DNA of 64,000 nt from JAJPHW01 sp963799065 (lineage in GTDB: Bacteria > Acidobacteriota > Terriglobia > Terriglobales > Acidobacteriaceae). This document shows positions 32,840 through 41,480 of the stretch, in pieces; within the stretch, counting starts at the first letter, position 1; each line of letters opens with the position of its first letter. The stretch lies in assembly GCA_963799065.1 (NCBI GenBank), contig CAWCVJ010000001.1, positions 992,001-1,056,000 of the forward strand. The letters are read 5' to 3'. A program made the position numbers and the translations under genes. The notes under the pieces were generated by a model. The model saw only the letters and a program-made list of their open reading frames with translations, did no database searches and was not told the DNA's origin.

Positions 32840-34602
32840 TTGCTCGTTCCCGAGGCGTCTTTCACCTTGATCGCAACGACGGTCTGATCGTCAAACGCTT
32901 CGACTCCGGCTGAGTGCTCGGCGACCGCAGTGAAGATGGCATTAACGATTTCCTCGGCAGAACCGGCACAATGCTGAGTCACGATTTGGTCGACGCGGGT
33001 CCGCCCAAACATGTCCCCCGCCTTATTGCCCGCATCGAGAATGCCGTCGCTGAAGAAAACGAAAACATCGCCCGCTTCGGCCACGTAAGTGAACTCGTCA
33101 TATTCGGCGTCATCGAATAACCCCAGCGGCAAGCCGGTAGCCTCGATGATCTGGGTCTTTCCGTTATGGCAGTAGATAGGACGGGGCAACCCGGAATTTG
33201 CGACTTGCAACGAGTATTTGTTGTCGTCCCATACGGCGTAGATGAGGGAGACGAACTGACCGTCGATACGGCGTTCGCTCAATGAAAAATTCACCGCCGA
33301 GAGCATCTCCGACGGATGAGGCTCGATGGGCGCGTGGGAACGCAAGATTCCACTGACCAACGCGGCGTAGATCGCAGCCGGGGCGCCTTTGCCGCTGACA
33401 TCCCCGATCACGATCGCAGTGCGGTCTCCCGAGTATTCCATGAAGTCATATAAATCGCCTCCGATGGCTCGCGCCGGAGAAAACTTTGCCGAGACTTCGA
33501 GATGCGGCAATTGCGGGCGCGCCTGCGGCAACAGCCGAAATTGCAGCGCTCGCGCCATGGCAAGATCGCGCTCCAGCCGCTGCTCCTGCTTCGCAATCTC
33601 TTGATACAATCTCGCATTCTCGATCGCAATGGCAATCTGGGCCGCGAGCGTGGTCATCGCTTTCTTGTGATCGTCAGTGAAGAAGTGTCGTCTGGTGTGT
33701 TCCAGGTCGAGCACGCCGATCACGCGTTTCTTATAAATCAAGGGCACGGCGAGTTCAGAGCCGGTTTCCGCATTCACCATGATGTATCGCGGATCCTTCT
33801 TCACATCCGGCACGAGAATCGCTTCGCCGGTTTGGGCGGCGATGCCGATGACGCCGACTCCCAGCTTGCGATCGTGTTTAAGCTGTATGTTTTCCTGATA
33901 ACGCTGAGAGAATCGATGTTGAAGTTTCTGCCCGGTCGAATCGACCAGCAGGATGCTGAACATCTGATAATCGATGAGTTGATTCAACACTTCCGCGATC
34001 CGGCCAAGAAGTTCATCCAGATTCAGAATGGAACTCAGGTCGCGGGCAATCTCATTGAGCAGCGCAAGAGTTTTCGCCTGCCGTTTCACCCTCGTGTAAA
34101 GCCGGGCATTCTCGATTCCGACCGCCATGCGAGAGGCGATGAGCGTGAGCAGCCGCTTGTGTTCTTCGGTGAAATGATCTGGCTCGGGCGATTCCAGATC
34201 AAGCACCCCGATCAATTGATTCTTAACGATCAGCGGAACCGCCAGCTCCGAGCGAACATTCGGCACGGCGGAAATGTATTGCGGCTCTAGTGCGACATCG
34301 CGGACAAGAATCGCTTCCCGCTTTTGAGCGGCGATCCCGGTCACTCCCTGGCCGACCGGTACGCGCATGCGATCCACCAGTTCAGAGGGATAGCCGATTT
34401 GAAATCTAAAACGCAACTCCTGCGTCTTTTCGTTCAGCAAAAGGATGGCAAAAATGTCGTAATCGATGACTTTGCGCACCAATGCGGCCACCCGGCTCAG
34501 AGTGGTGTCCAGGTCGAGCGTCGTGTTGACGACGTCGGCGACCTCGAGCAGCAAGGGGTCGACTTTGCTGGGCGCGGTCAGCGCTTCTGTAGAATTGGAC
34601 AC
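32836..34602 (-). CDS. GAF-GAF-PP2C (RsbU/SpoIIE-type) protein phosphatase
   Basis: 588 residues. Two GAF domains (about 20-165 and 185-335; both contain repeats of the type VLDLE(S/H) and AVPLI(V/Y)K) and a coiled linker lead to a PPM/SpoIIE Ser/Thr phosphatase domain (about 370-580). Metal-binding aspartates lie in GGDLYDF and GDVSGKGAPAA and near the end in FDDQTVVAIK. Such proteins relieve anti-sigma antagonists in response to a small ligand bound by GAF. No antagonist (STAS) or anti-sigma kinase gene is adjacent. It is translationally coupled to lysA. Confidence 0.92.
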   Translation of the reverse strand: MSNSTEALTAPSKVDPLLLEVADVVNTTLDLDTTLSRVAALVRKVIDYDIFAILLLNEKTQELRFRFQIGYPSELVDRMRVPVGQGVTGIAAQKREAILVRDVALEPQYISAVPNVRSELAVPLIVKNQLIGVLDLESPEPDHFTEEHKRLLTLIASRMAVGIENARLYTRVKRQAKTLALLNEIARDLSSILNLDELLGRIAEVLNQLIDYQMFSILLVDSTGQKLQHRFSQRYQENIQLKHDRKLGVGVIGIAAQTGEAILVPDVKKDPRYIMVNAETGSELAVPLIYKKRVIGVLDLEHTRRHFFTDDHKKAMTTLAAQIAIAIENARLYQEIAKQEQRLERDLAMARALQFRLLPQARPQLPHLEVSAKFSPARAIGGDLYDFMEYSGDRTAIVIGDVSGKGAPAAIYAALVSGILRSHAPIEPHPSEMLSAVNFSLSERRIDGQFVSLIYAVWDDNKYSLQVANSGLPRPIYCHNGKTQIIEATGLPLGLFDDAEYDEFTYVAEAGDVFVFFSDGILDAGNKAGDMFGRTRVDQIVTQHCAGSAEEIVNAIFTAVAEHSAGVEAFDDQTVVAIKVKDASGTSK

Positions 34603-34637
34603 GTTAGTGCAATGATAGCAGCCCTATGAAGGCGTAT

Positions 34638-35756
34638 TTAATTGCGTCGGAATGTCTCTTTTCGCACCGTGAAGCGCTCGATCAAATCGGTTTTTACGCG
34701 ATAGCCAGTGCCCGGCTTATCCGTTACCGCGATGGTTCCATTGGATGCAACGTGAACCTCGGGGTCGATGATATCTTCCGCCCAATAGCGCTTCGAGGCC
34801 GATACATCGCCAGGAAGGCTAAAGCCCGACAAGGTGGAAAGCGCGATGTTATGGGCGCGCCCGATGCCTGCCTCCAGCATGCCCCCACACCACACGGGGA
34901 GCTTATGCTGCTGGCAGACGTCGTGTACCGCGAGGGACTCGCTGAATCCGCCTAGACGGCCTACTTTAATGTTGACGATGCGACAGGCGCCGATCTCGGC
35001 TGCCTGCGCGGCGGAACGTGCATGCACAATCGACTCGTCGAGACAAATGGAAGTGCGCAACTCTTTCTGTAGCCGCGCATGATAGTAGATATCGTCATTC
35101 CACAGCGGCTGCTCGATCATCAGCAAATTGAAGGCATCGAACTTGCGCAGGTGTTCAACTTCGTCCAGACGATACGCCGAGTTGGCGTCGCAGCTGAGAG
35201 CGATGTCTGGCCAGCGGGAGCGGATGCGTTCCAGTACTTGCAAATCCCAGCCCGGCTTAACCTTTACTTTTATTCGGCGATAGCCGGAGTCCAGCTCGGT
35301 TTGGATCTTCTCTAGGAGTTGGTCGATGGTGTTTTGGATGCCAATTGAAACTCCACACACAATTTCGACACGAGATCCTCCCAGAAGTTGCCACAACGGC
35401 TTTTGGCGAGCTTGCGCTTCGGCATCCCAGAGCGCATTTTCGATCGCAGCTTTGGCCATGCGATGGCCGCGCACTCGAGCCATAAGTGCAGCGGCTTCGC
35501 TACCGTATTCGATCTTTTTTCCAAGGACGGCAGGCGCGAGAAAGTGTTTGATCGTCGGCCAGGCGGTTTCTTTCCATTCTTCGCTGTAAAAAGGGCCCTC
35601 ATCCGCGACGCACTCTCCCCAGCCCTCGATGCCTTCGCAATGCGCGGTGATCAGAAGGACGCTGCGATGATCGATCCGTCCGAAGCTGGTTTCAAAGAAC
35701 TGGACGAGCGGCATATGCAGTTCGCGGAGCGTGATGGCCTCAATTTTCATCGTCAA
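34638..35756 (-). CDS. Enolase-superfamily OSBS/N-succinylamino acid racemase
   Basis: 372 residues from a TTG at 35756 (AGGA 7 bases upstream); an ATG 6 bases later is an alternative. It has the five catalytic residues of the MenC/NSAR subgroup: the KxK pair Lys163/Lys165 (RIKVKVKPG), Asp190, Glu215 (MIEQPL), Asp240 (CLDES) and Lys264 (VNIKVG). The family makes o-succinylbenzoate for menaquinone or racemises N-succinyl amino acids, and many members do both. The gene directly behind it on the same strand encodes a COG3375-type GNAT, and no other men gene is adjacent. This pair is the layout of the D-to-L amino acid route, so I favour racemase, by inference. Confidence 0.85.
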   Translation of the reverse strand: MTMKIEAITLRELHMPLVQFFETSFGRIDHRSVLLITAHCEGIEGWGECVADEGPFYSEEWKETAWPTIKHFLAPAVLGKKIEYGSEAAALMARVRGHRMAKAAIENALWDAEAQARQKPLWQLLGGSRVEIVCGVSIGIQNTIDQLLEKIQTELDSGYRRIKVKVKPGWDLQVLERIRSRWPDIALSCDANSAYRLDEVEHLRKFDAFNLLMIEQPLWNDDIYYHARLQKELRTSICLDESIVHARSAAQAAEIGACRIVNIKVGRLGGFSESLAVHDVCQQHKLPVWCGGMLEAGIGRAHNIALSTLSGFSLPGDVSASKRYWAEDIIDPEVHVASNGTIAVTDKPGTGYRVKTDLIERFTVRKETFRRN

Positions 35757-36518
35757 CTAGAATTCCTGCGAACTATGCCAGGCTCCCAACAAAAACCTTC
35801 CTCCCCCTCCGGCTTCGCGATCATAACCCATGGCCGCCAGGCCGGTATGGAACGCGTGTTGGAACTCGGCACGATTCTTGTTTTGAACTTCTTGAGCGAG
35901 TGGGCGCGTCGCGGGCGAGCTCTTCCACTCGGAGATCTGTGCCGGCACGGCGATGGACCTGGCGGCTGTGAATCGAGGTCGGCGTCCACTCCCAAGTACG
36001 GTTCGCACACGCTGAGAGTTGAGCCACCATTCCGCGACCAGGCGGTCGGTGGGCAGGCCACCCTGCAATGGCGACGCCGTGATTCCATACTGGTTGACGT
36101 GGTAGCGCCGGGCGACGGCGCCCAACTTTTCGAGGTTCAGATAAGAATTCTTACTCTCCAACGGATCGAAGGTCCACTCAATTAAATCGATGCCCCGTTC
36201 GAGAGCGTCCTCACGCTGGAACCACTTCATTCGCTGACCTAACCCGCCGTCGCGGGCGCTTTCCTTCACCGCCAGCATGTGGGAGTGCAAATAGGGACGT
36301 CCATCGCGGTACCCAGGAATGGCGAGGGTGAACGCGACTAACTCGTCCCGAACAAAGCCGCCGATCGCTTGGCCACCAATCTTTTCCGCCACCACGAACA
36401 TGCGCAGAGGAACCAACTCTGCATCGGAGAACTTCCATACTTCTTGTTGCAAGGCCACGCACCGACGCATTTCGTCGAGATCTGTGATCTTGCGAATCAG
36501 AACACCGGCTTCGTTCAA
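35757..36518 (-). CDS. COG3375-type GNAT acyltransferase
   Basis: 253 residues. Acyl-CoA binding core near HSHMLAVKESARDGGLGQRMKW and the family-defining run WTFDPLESKNSYLNLEKLGAVARRYHVNQYG, with GLPTDRLVAEWWL behind. This is the predicted acyltransferase that, in Geobacillus and others, pairs with an enolase-superfamily N-succinylamino acid racemase and acts as a succinyltransferase on D-amino acids. Its stop touches the start of the racemase gene and its ATG overlaps the mazG stop by 4 bases, so the three are one transcriptional unit. The desuccinylase that would complete the route is not in the window. Confidence 0.83.
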   Translation of the reverse strand: MNEAGVLIRKITDLDEMRRCVALQQEVWKFSDAELVPLRMFVVAEKIGGQAIGGFVRDELVAFTLAIPGYRDGRPYLHSHMLAVKESARDGGLGQRMKWFQREDALERGIDLIEWTFDPLESKNSYLNLEKLGAVARRYHVNQYGITASPLQGGLPTDRLVAEWWLNSQRVRTVLGSGRRPRFTAARSIAVPAQISEWKSSPATRPLAQEVQNKNRAEFQHAFHTGLAAMGYDREAGGGGRFLLGAWHSSQEF

Positions 36519-37369
36519 TCCGCCGCCTCATCGCGTTTAACGCTTTGCCAGAGACTCTCAAGCTCATCGAGCGAAGTCTCTTCGAGTTTCCCTCCATGGC
36601 TGCGAATTTGTCGCTCGACTTGTTCGAAACGCCGGCGGAACTTTCGGTTGGCTTGCTTGAGCGCCGACTCAGAGTCGACCGAAATGTGTCGGGCTAAATT
36701 CACCACGGAGAAGAGCAGGTCGCCTAATTCTTCTTCGAGCCGAGCTTGTGATCGTTTTCCCTCTTTGGGTGATTCGTTCGAGGCTAGGAATAGTTCCGCG
36801 CGGATCTCTCCGATCTCCTCATGCACTTTATCCAATACCGATTCGGCGTTCGGCCAATCGAATCCGGCCTTCGCAGCTCGCGAGCCGATCTTGCCAGCTT
36901 CCAGAAGTCCGGGCATCGCAAAAGAGACTTCCGCCAGAATCGATGACGACTTAGTTGCAGTCGCTTCGGACTTCGCCTCCTTCTCTTTCGCTTTGAGCGC
37001 TTCCCAGTTTTTCAGCACTGCTGCCGAAGTGTCGGCCTTCACGTGGCCGAACACATGGGGATGCCGCCCGATTAATTTGTCAGCCAATGCTTGCAGGACA
37101 TCGTCGATGGAAAATGCGCCTTCCTCAGAGCCAATCTGGGAATAAAACAGAACTTGTAGAAGCAGGTCGCCTAACTCCCCGGGAAGCTCCTTCCAGTCTC
37201 GCTTGTCGATGGCCTCAAAAACCTCGTAGGTCTCTTCCAGGGTATAAGGCTTAATCGAGTCGAACGTTTGCGCTCGATCCCACGGGCAGCCGCCCGGACC
37301 GCGTAGACGCGCCATGATGTCGACGACCCGTTCAAACAGTTCGCCGGTGGTTTCTTTATGGGAATTCAT
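36515..37369 (-). CDS. mazG: MazG nucleoside triphosphate pyrophosphohydrolase
   Basis: 284 residues from the ATG at 37369 (MNSHKETTGELFERV), chosen because a longer frame adds sequence unlike the family. Two MazG domains: GPGGCPWDRAQTFDSIKPYTLEETYEVFEAI with ELGDLLLQVLFYSQ, and a second EEELGDLLFSVVNLAR. The acidic ExxE...EXXD residues coordinate magnesium. It hydrolyses NTPs/dNTPs to the monophosphate, clearing non-canonical nucleotides. First gene of the mazG-GNAT-racemase unit. Product length matches E. coli MazG (263) closely. Confidence 0.93.
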   Translation of the reverse strand: MNSHKETTGELFERVVDIMARLRGPGGCPWDRAQTFDSIKPYTLEETYEVFEAIDKRDWKELPGELGDLLLQVLFYSQIGSEEGAFSIDDVLQALADKLIGRHPHVFGHVKADTSAAVLKNWEALKAKEKEAKSEATATKSSSILAEVSFAMPGLLEAGKIGSRAAKAGFDWPNAESVLDKVHEEIGEIRAELFLASNESPKEGKRSQARLEEELGDLLFSVVNLARHISVDSESALKQANRKFRRRFEQVERQIRSHGGKLEETSLDELESLWQSVKRDEAAD

Positions 37370-37575
37370 GGCCAGAGGATGCCTTACTCTAAACGACCCA
37401 CTCTGATACTCGCAATTGCTGAACTTGCTCCCAACGGCGGCCGAGGTTTGCTGGCAGAGGCTGCGTAACTTGTGTGCAACCAAGTATGCGCAACGATCTC
37501 GGCAAGGGAGCCAAAGAACCGCCTTTGGAAACGTAAATGCAAGTCAACTCGTGAATTGAAAGTTGGAGCTCACTT

Positions 37576-37989
37576 ATGCGCCTCAAAACGCTCCTTTGCG
37601 TCGATGATGACGAAGCGATACGCAGCCTGTATGCGACGATGTTAGACCGTAACGGATATCGAGTATGGCTCGCATCGGACGGATGGCAGGCCTTGAGCAT
37701 TCTTTACTCGGCGGGCCGCGAGGTCGATGCAGTGATACTCGATTACCAAATGCCCGGTCTCAACGGCGCACAATTGGCTGCTGAAGTAAAGCGGCTAACG
37801 CCGGAAATGCCTGTTATTTTGATTTCTGGCGACTTGAACATTGTGGAGACCCCGCCCCCGCATGCCGATGCCGCTTTGGAAAAAGGCGTTCCTGTTTCGG
37901 TAATCTTGGAAAAAATCGAGGCTCTCACTGCCTCCTCCGTCACGGAGCGGTTGAATTTTCCGAGGCACGCGCCGCTCGAGTCTGCCTAG
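37576..37989 (+). CDS. Single-domain response regulator
   Basis: 137 residues, receiver only. Acidic pocket CVDDDEAIR (about 8-16), phospho-acceptor Asp in AVILDYQMPGLNG (about 55), switch Ser in ILISGD and Lys in ALEKGVP. A short basic tail (about 120-137) ends the protein. No kinase is adjacent. The upstream 206 bases (37370-37575) lead from mazG; a convergent gap (37990-38047) before glgB holds a small palindrome TAGGATGATCCTA. Confidence 0.9.
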   Translation: MRLKTLLCVDDDEAIRSLYATMLDRNGYRVWLASDGWQALSILYSAGREVDAVILDYQMPGLNGAQLAAEVKRLTPEMPVILISGDLNIVETPPPHADAALEKGVPVSVILEKIEALTASSVTERLNFPRHAPLESA

Positions 37990-38047
37990 GATGATCCTAT
38001 TCTGACCCTAGCCAATCATTGCTGAGGTGCCCACCATCCGGCGTGAC

Positions 38048-40000
38048 TTAGCGTCGTTTGAAAAATAGTACAGCGAGAGGTGGCAGAGTGATGCGGATCG
38101 AGGATGGCCGACCATGTAGCGCCTCCCCTTCCGCCTGAACTCCCCCAAGATTCCCCATCCCGCTGCCGCCGTACTCCGTGGCGTCGCTATTCAGCAGCTC
38201 TCGCCAATATCCGCCTTTGGGTACGCCGATGCTGTAACCCTCGCGCGGCACGGGAGTGAAGTTGCACGCCACCAAAATCGCGTCCTCTTCCCGCAAACTC
38301 TTGCGCAGCAAAGAGATCGCGCTCCCTTGACTGTCGTTGCAGTCTACCCATTCAAAGCCAGCAGGATCGGTGTCCAGTTCATGCATCGCAGGTTCATCTC
38401 GATACAACTTGTTGAGCGCCTTGACCCAGTTTTGCAGCCCGCTATGAAACGGCTGCCCCAGCAGCGCCCAATCGAGACTGTTCTCGTGCGACCACTCACG
38501 CCATTGGCCGAATTCGCCGCCCATGAACAGTAGCTTTTTCCCGGCTTGGGCGTACATATAACCGAACAAGGCGCGCAGGTTGGCGAATTTCTGCCAATCG
38601 TCACCCGGCATCTTGTTGATGAGAGAGCCCTTGCCGTACACGACTTCATCGTGCGAAAGCGGCAAAACAAAATTTTCGCTAAAGCCGTACAACATGCGGA
38701 ACGTGAGGCTGTTGTGATGGAATTTGCGATAGATGGGATCGTGCGCGAAGTAATCCAGAGTGTCGTGCATCCATCCCATGTCCCACTTTAGCCCAAAGCC
38801 CAAGCCGCCCAAGTAGACAGGCTTCGAGACCATAGGCCACGCCGTCGATTCTTCGGCATAGGTTTGTACGTCGGGAGCAACGCGATAGACTTCCTGATTC
38901 ATTTCGCGCAGGAATTCGATGGCTTCGAGGTTCTCGCGTCCGCCATATTTGTTGGGAATCCACTCGCCCTGCTTCCGTGAATAGTCGAGATAGAGCATCG
39001 AGGCGACGGCGTCCACGCGCAGGCCGTCGATGTGATACTCCTTCAGCCAAAACACCGCGTTTGAAATCAAAAATGTACGAACTTCGTTCCGCCCGTAGTT
39101 GTAGATGACGGTCTTCCAGTCGGGATGGAATCCCTGCCGCGAGTCGGCGTGTTCATAAAGATGAGTGCCGTCGAAATAGGCCAGCCCGTGCGCGTCAGCA
39201 GGGAAGTGCGACGGCACCCAATCGAGAATCACGCCGATGCCGTGCTGATGGAGGGTGTCGACCAGATACATGAAATCCTGCGGCGTCCCGTAGCGCGAGG
39301 TGGGCGCAAAATAGCCAGTGGTCTGATATCCCCAGGAGCCATAGAAGGGATGCTCCATGACCGGCATCAGTTCGACGTGGGTGAATCCCATGTGCTGCGC
39401 GTATTGCGCCAGCTTGGGCGCGGCCTCGCGATAAGTCAGCGGGCGATTGTCGCCATAGTTGCGCATCCACGAGCCGAAGTGCACTTCGTAGATGGAAACG
39501 GCCGCGCGCAGCGAGTTCTTGCCGCCGCGGGTGCGCATCCAGTCCCCATCGTTCCACGAGTAATCTAAATCCCAGACAACGGATGCGGTTTTGGGCGGCG
39601 TCTCATGCAAGAAGCCAAACGGGTCAGCCTTTTCGCCGATGAAACCCGCGTTGTTGGAAACGATTCGATACTTATAAATTTCCCCTTTGCCGACGCCCGG
39701 CAGAAAGCCTTCCCAGATGCCAGACTCGCCGGTCATGCGCAGAGGATTCGCCTCGGCATTCCATCCGTTGAAGTTTCCGATGACCGAAACTTCCCGCGCG
39801 TTGGGTGCCCAAACGGCAAAGCTGGTGCCAGCCTGCCCGTCGCGTGCGCCGAGGTGCGCGCCGAGTTTTTCGTAGGCAAGATAGAAGCGCCCCTCGTTAA
39901 ACAGGTAGATGTCCTGCTCGGTAAGAAGCATGGAGGTGGCCGGAATTTCGCTAACCGACGGATTCTTGGTCATGATGGAGATTGTTGGACTTGGATGCAT
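38048..40000 (-). CDS. glgB: 1,4-alpha-glucan branching enzyme
   Basis: 650 residues. An N-terminal CBM48-type domain (about 35-150, TSFAVWAPNAREVSVIGNFNGW) precedes the GH13 catalytic barrel: DWVPSHF, GLRVDAVASMLYLD (nucleophile Asp), the acid/base Glu in AEESTAWP and HDEVVYGKGSL. A C-terminal all-beta domain ends the protein. It adds alpha-1,6 branches to glycogen. No glgA/glgC neighbour is in the window. Two in-frame ATGs are possible (40000, 39973); neither has a strong ribosome binding site, so the boundary is approximate. Confidence 0.95.
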   Translation of the reverse strand: MHPSPTISIMTKNPSVSEIPATSMLLTEQDIYLFNEGRFYLAYEKLGAHLGARDGQAGTSFAVWAPNAREVSVIGNFNGWNAEANPLRMTGESGIWEGFLPGVGKGEIYKYRIVSNNAGFIGEKADPFGFLHETPPKTASVVWDLDYSWNDGDWMRTRGGKNSLRAAVSIYEVHFGSWMRNYGDNRPLTYREAAPKLAQYAQHMGFTHVELMPVMEHPFYGSWGYQTTGYFAPTSRYGTPQDFMYLVDTLHQHGIGVILDWVPSHFPADAHGLAYFDGTHLYEHADSRQGFHPDWKTVIYNYGRNEVRTFLISNAVFWLKEYHIDGLRVDAVASMLYLDYSRKQGEWIPNKYGGRENLEAIEFLREMNQEVYRVAPDVQTYAEESTAWPMVSKPVYLGGLGFGLKWDMGWMHDTLDYFAHDPIYRKFHHNSLTFRMLYGFSENFVLPLSHDEVVYGKGSLINKMPGDDWQKFANLRALFGYMYAQAGKKLLFMGGEFGQWREWSHENSLDWALLGQPFHSGLQNWVKALNKLYRDEPAMHELDTDPAGFEWVDCNDSQGSAISLLRKSLREEDAILVACNFTPVPREGYSIGVPKGGYWRELLNSDATEYGGSGMGNLGGVQAEGEALHGRPSSIRITLPPLAVLFFKRR

Positions 40001-40105
40001 TTGTTAGTGTACCGGAGCCCGGGGGAATGAAGTGTCGGGATTCGGCCAGCGCCTTCGAGATACACAAAGGCGGCTTGCGGGTAAGATGGGCGGGAGTGAT
40101 TCAAA

Positions 40106-41359
40106 ATGCCAATTGCTAAATTCTTGACGTCCATGACTTTAGGATTCGTCACCCTCCTATTTACATTTGTCCTAAGCTCCGCTGGCGCACAGACTTGGCC
40201 GGGCCTCAAAGTCAGTGGTCAGCGAATCGTCGACTCCTCGGGAAAAAATTTCGTCCTCAAAGGCCTTGGCGTGGGCGAGTGGACGAACACCGAAGCTTAC
40301 ATGCTGGAATGGCCTGACGGCGAGGGCAGGCTCCTGTGGTATTACGGAAACACGCGCATCCACGGAACGGTCGACGATTTGGTGGGGGACGATGCCGCCA
40401 AACAATTCTGGCAGACTTGGAGAGACAACGTCATCACCGAGGCCGACGTTGCGCGATGGCAGAGTTGGGGAGTGAATACGGTGCGCTTCTCCATTAACTA
40501 TCACTGGCTGTCGCCTTCCGACGGCGTTTATCTGGATAGCGGCTGGCAGTGGATCGATCAAATGATCGCGTGGTGTAAAGCTCATAACATCTATGTGATT
40601 TTATGCCTTCATGCTGCGCCCGGAGCGCAGAGCCCGGAGTTGATGTCTGACTCGTCGGATGGGAAGCCTCATTTGTGGTCGGAATCTGCGATCTATCAGC
40701 CGTGGACGATTCATCTCTGGCAGGCCATTGCGCAACGCTACGCGGACGAGCCGACGGTTGCGGGCTACGACCTGCTGGATGAGCCGATTTTGGACGAGAG
40801 TCGTCCCGCGCGAGACGGGGACGAAGTCCGCGGCTTTTATGTGAAGACCACCACGGCGATTCGATCCGTTGACACTCATCACATCATCTTTGCCTGCGGT
40901 ACCGATTGGTGCAACTCCGCCGCCGGCATGAAAGCGATCCTGCCGCCGTGGGACTCGAACATGGTCATGGTGTTTCACAAATATAAAGACAAGAACGATC
41001 TGCGATCGATCAAGGGCTATTTGAAGATCCGTACTCGATACAACCTGCCCCTGTGGAATGGCGAAACCGGCGAAAATGATCCAACCTGGGCTCGAGACAT
41101 GGTCGGCCTGCTCGAGCAGAACAACGTAGGGTGGAGTTGGTGGACGTACAAGAAAGTAAACAAGAAAACTCAGCCATGTTCGATTCCCGAGCCGCAGAAT
41201 TATCGCGAGATACTCGACTTTGTAAATGGCAAAGCGCCAAGGCCTTCTCGGTCGGATGCGCGTCAGATCATGCAGGGCTTGGCGGACAACAGCGCGACCG
41301 CCGATTGCGAATGGAACGATGCCCTGATCAAAGCTCTGTTCGGGTTTTCAGGGCAGTAG
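40106..41359 (+). CDS. Secreted GH5-type glycoside hydrolase, altered NEP motif
   Basis: 417 residues with a signal peptide (about 1-28, ending SSAGAQ). TIM-barrel of glycoside hydrolase family 5: WGVNTVRFSINYHWL, the acid/base Glu226 in GYDLLDEP and the nucleophile Glu320 in LPLWNGETGEN. In clan GH-A the residue before the acid/base is nearly always Asn (NEP); here it is Asp225 (codon GAT). That Asn binds the sugar 2-OH, so substrate preference may be changed. The fold suits a beta-glucanase, glucosidase or exo-enzyme acting outside the cytoplasm; substrate not determinable. It stands alone, divergent from glgB. Confidence 0.87.
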   Translation: MPIAKFLTSMTLGFVTLLFTFVLSSAGAQTWPGLKVSGQRIVDSSGKNFVLKGLGVGEWTNTEAYMLEWPDGEGRLLWYYGNTRIHGTVDDLVGDDAAKQFWQTWRDNVITEADVARWQSWGVNTVRFSINYHWLSPSDGVYLDSGWQWIDQMIAWCKAHNIYVILCLHAAPGAQSPELMSDSSDGKPHLWSESAIYQPWTIHLWQAIAQRYADEPTVAGYDLLDEPILDESRPARDGDEVRGFYVKTTTAIRSVDTHHIIFACGTDWCNSAAGMKAILPPWDSNMVMVFHKYKDKNDLRSIKGYLKIRTRYNLPLWNGETGENDPTWARDMVGLLEQNNVGWSWWTYKKVNKKTQPCSIPEPQNYREILDFVNGKAPRPSRSDARQIMQGLADNSATADCEWNDALIKALFGFSGQ

Positions 41360-41480
41360 GGAGACGGCTCTCGCAAAAATTCGGCAACCCCTCGCTTCGC
41401 CAAATTGCATCTTTAACGATCTGCCGTTAATCAGTTTTTAGGACGCCGAAGTAAAGTGCGATCCCAACAGGAGTAAATCT

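Noticed and set aside
34638..35756. Assigning menC with confidence
   Set aside because: The catalytic set fits both OSBS and N-succinylamino acid racemase, and the GNAT neighbour points to the latter, so no gene symbol was given.
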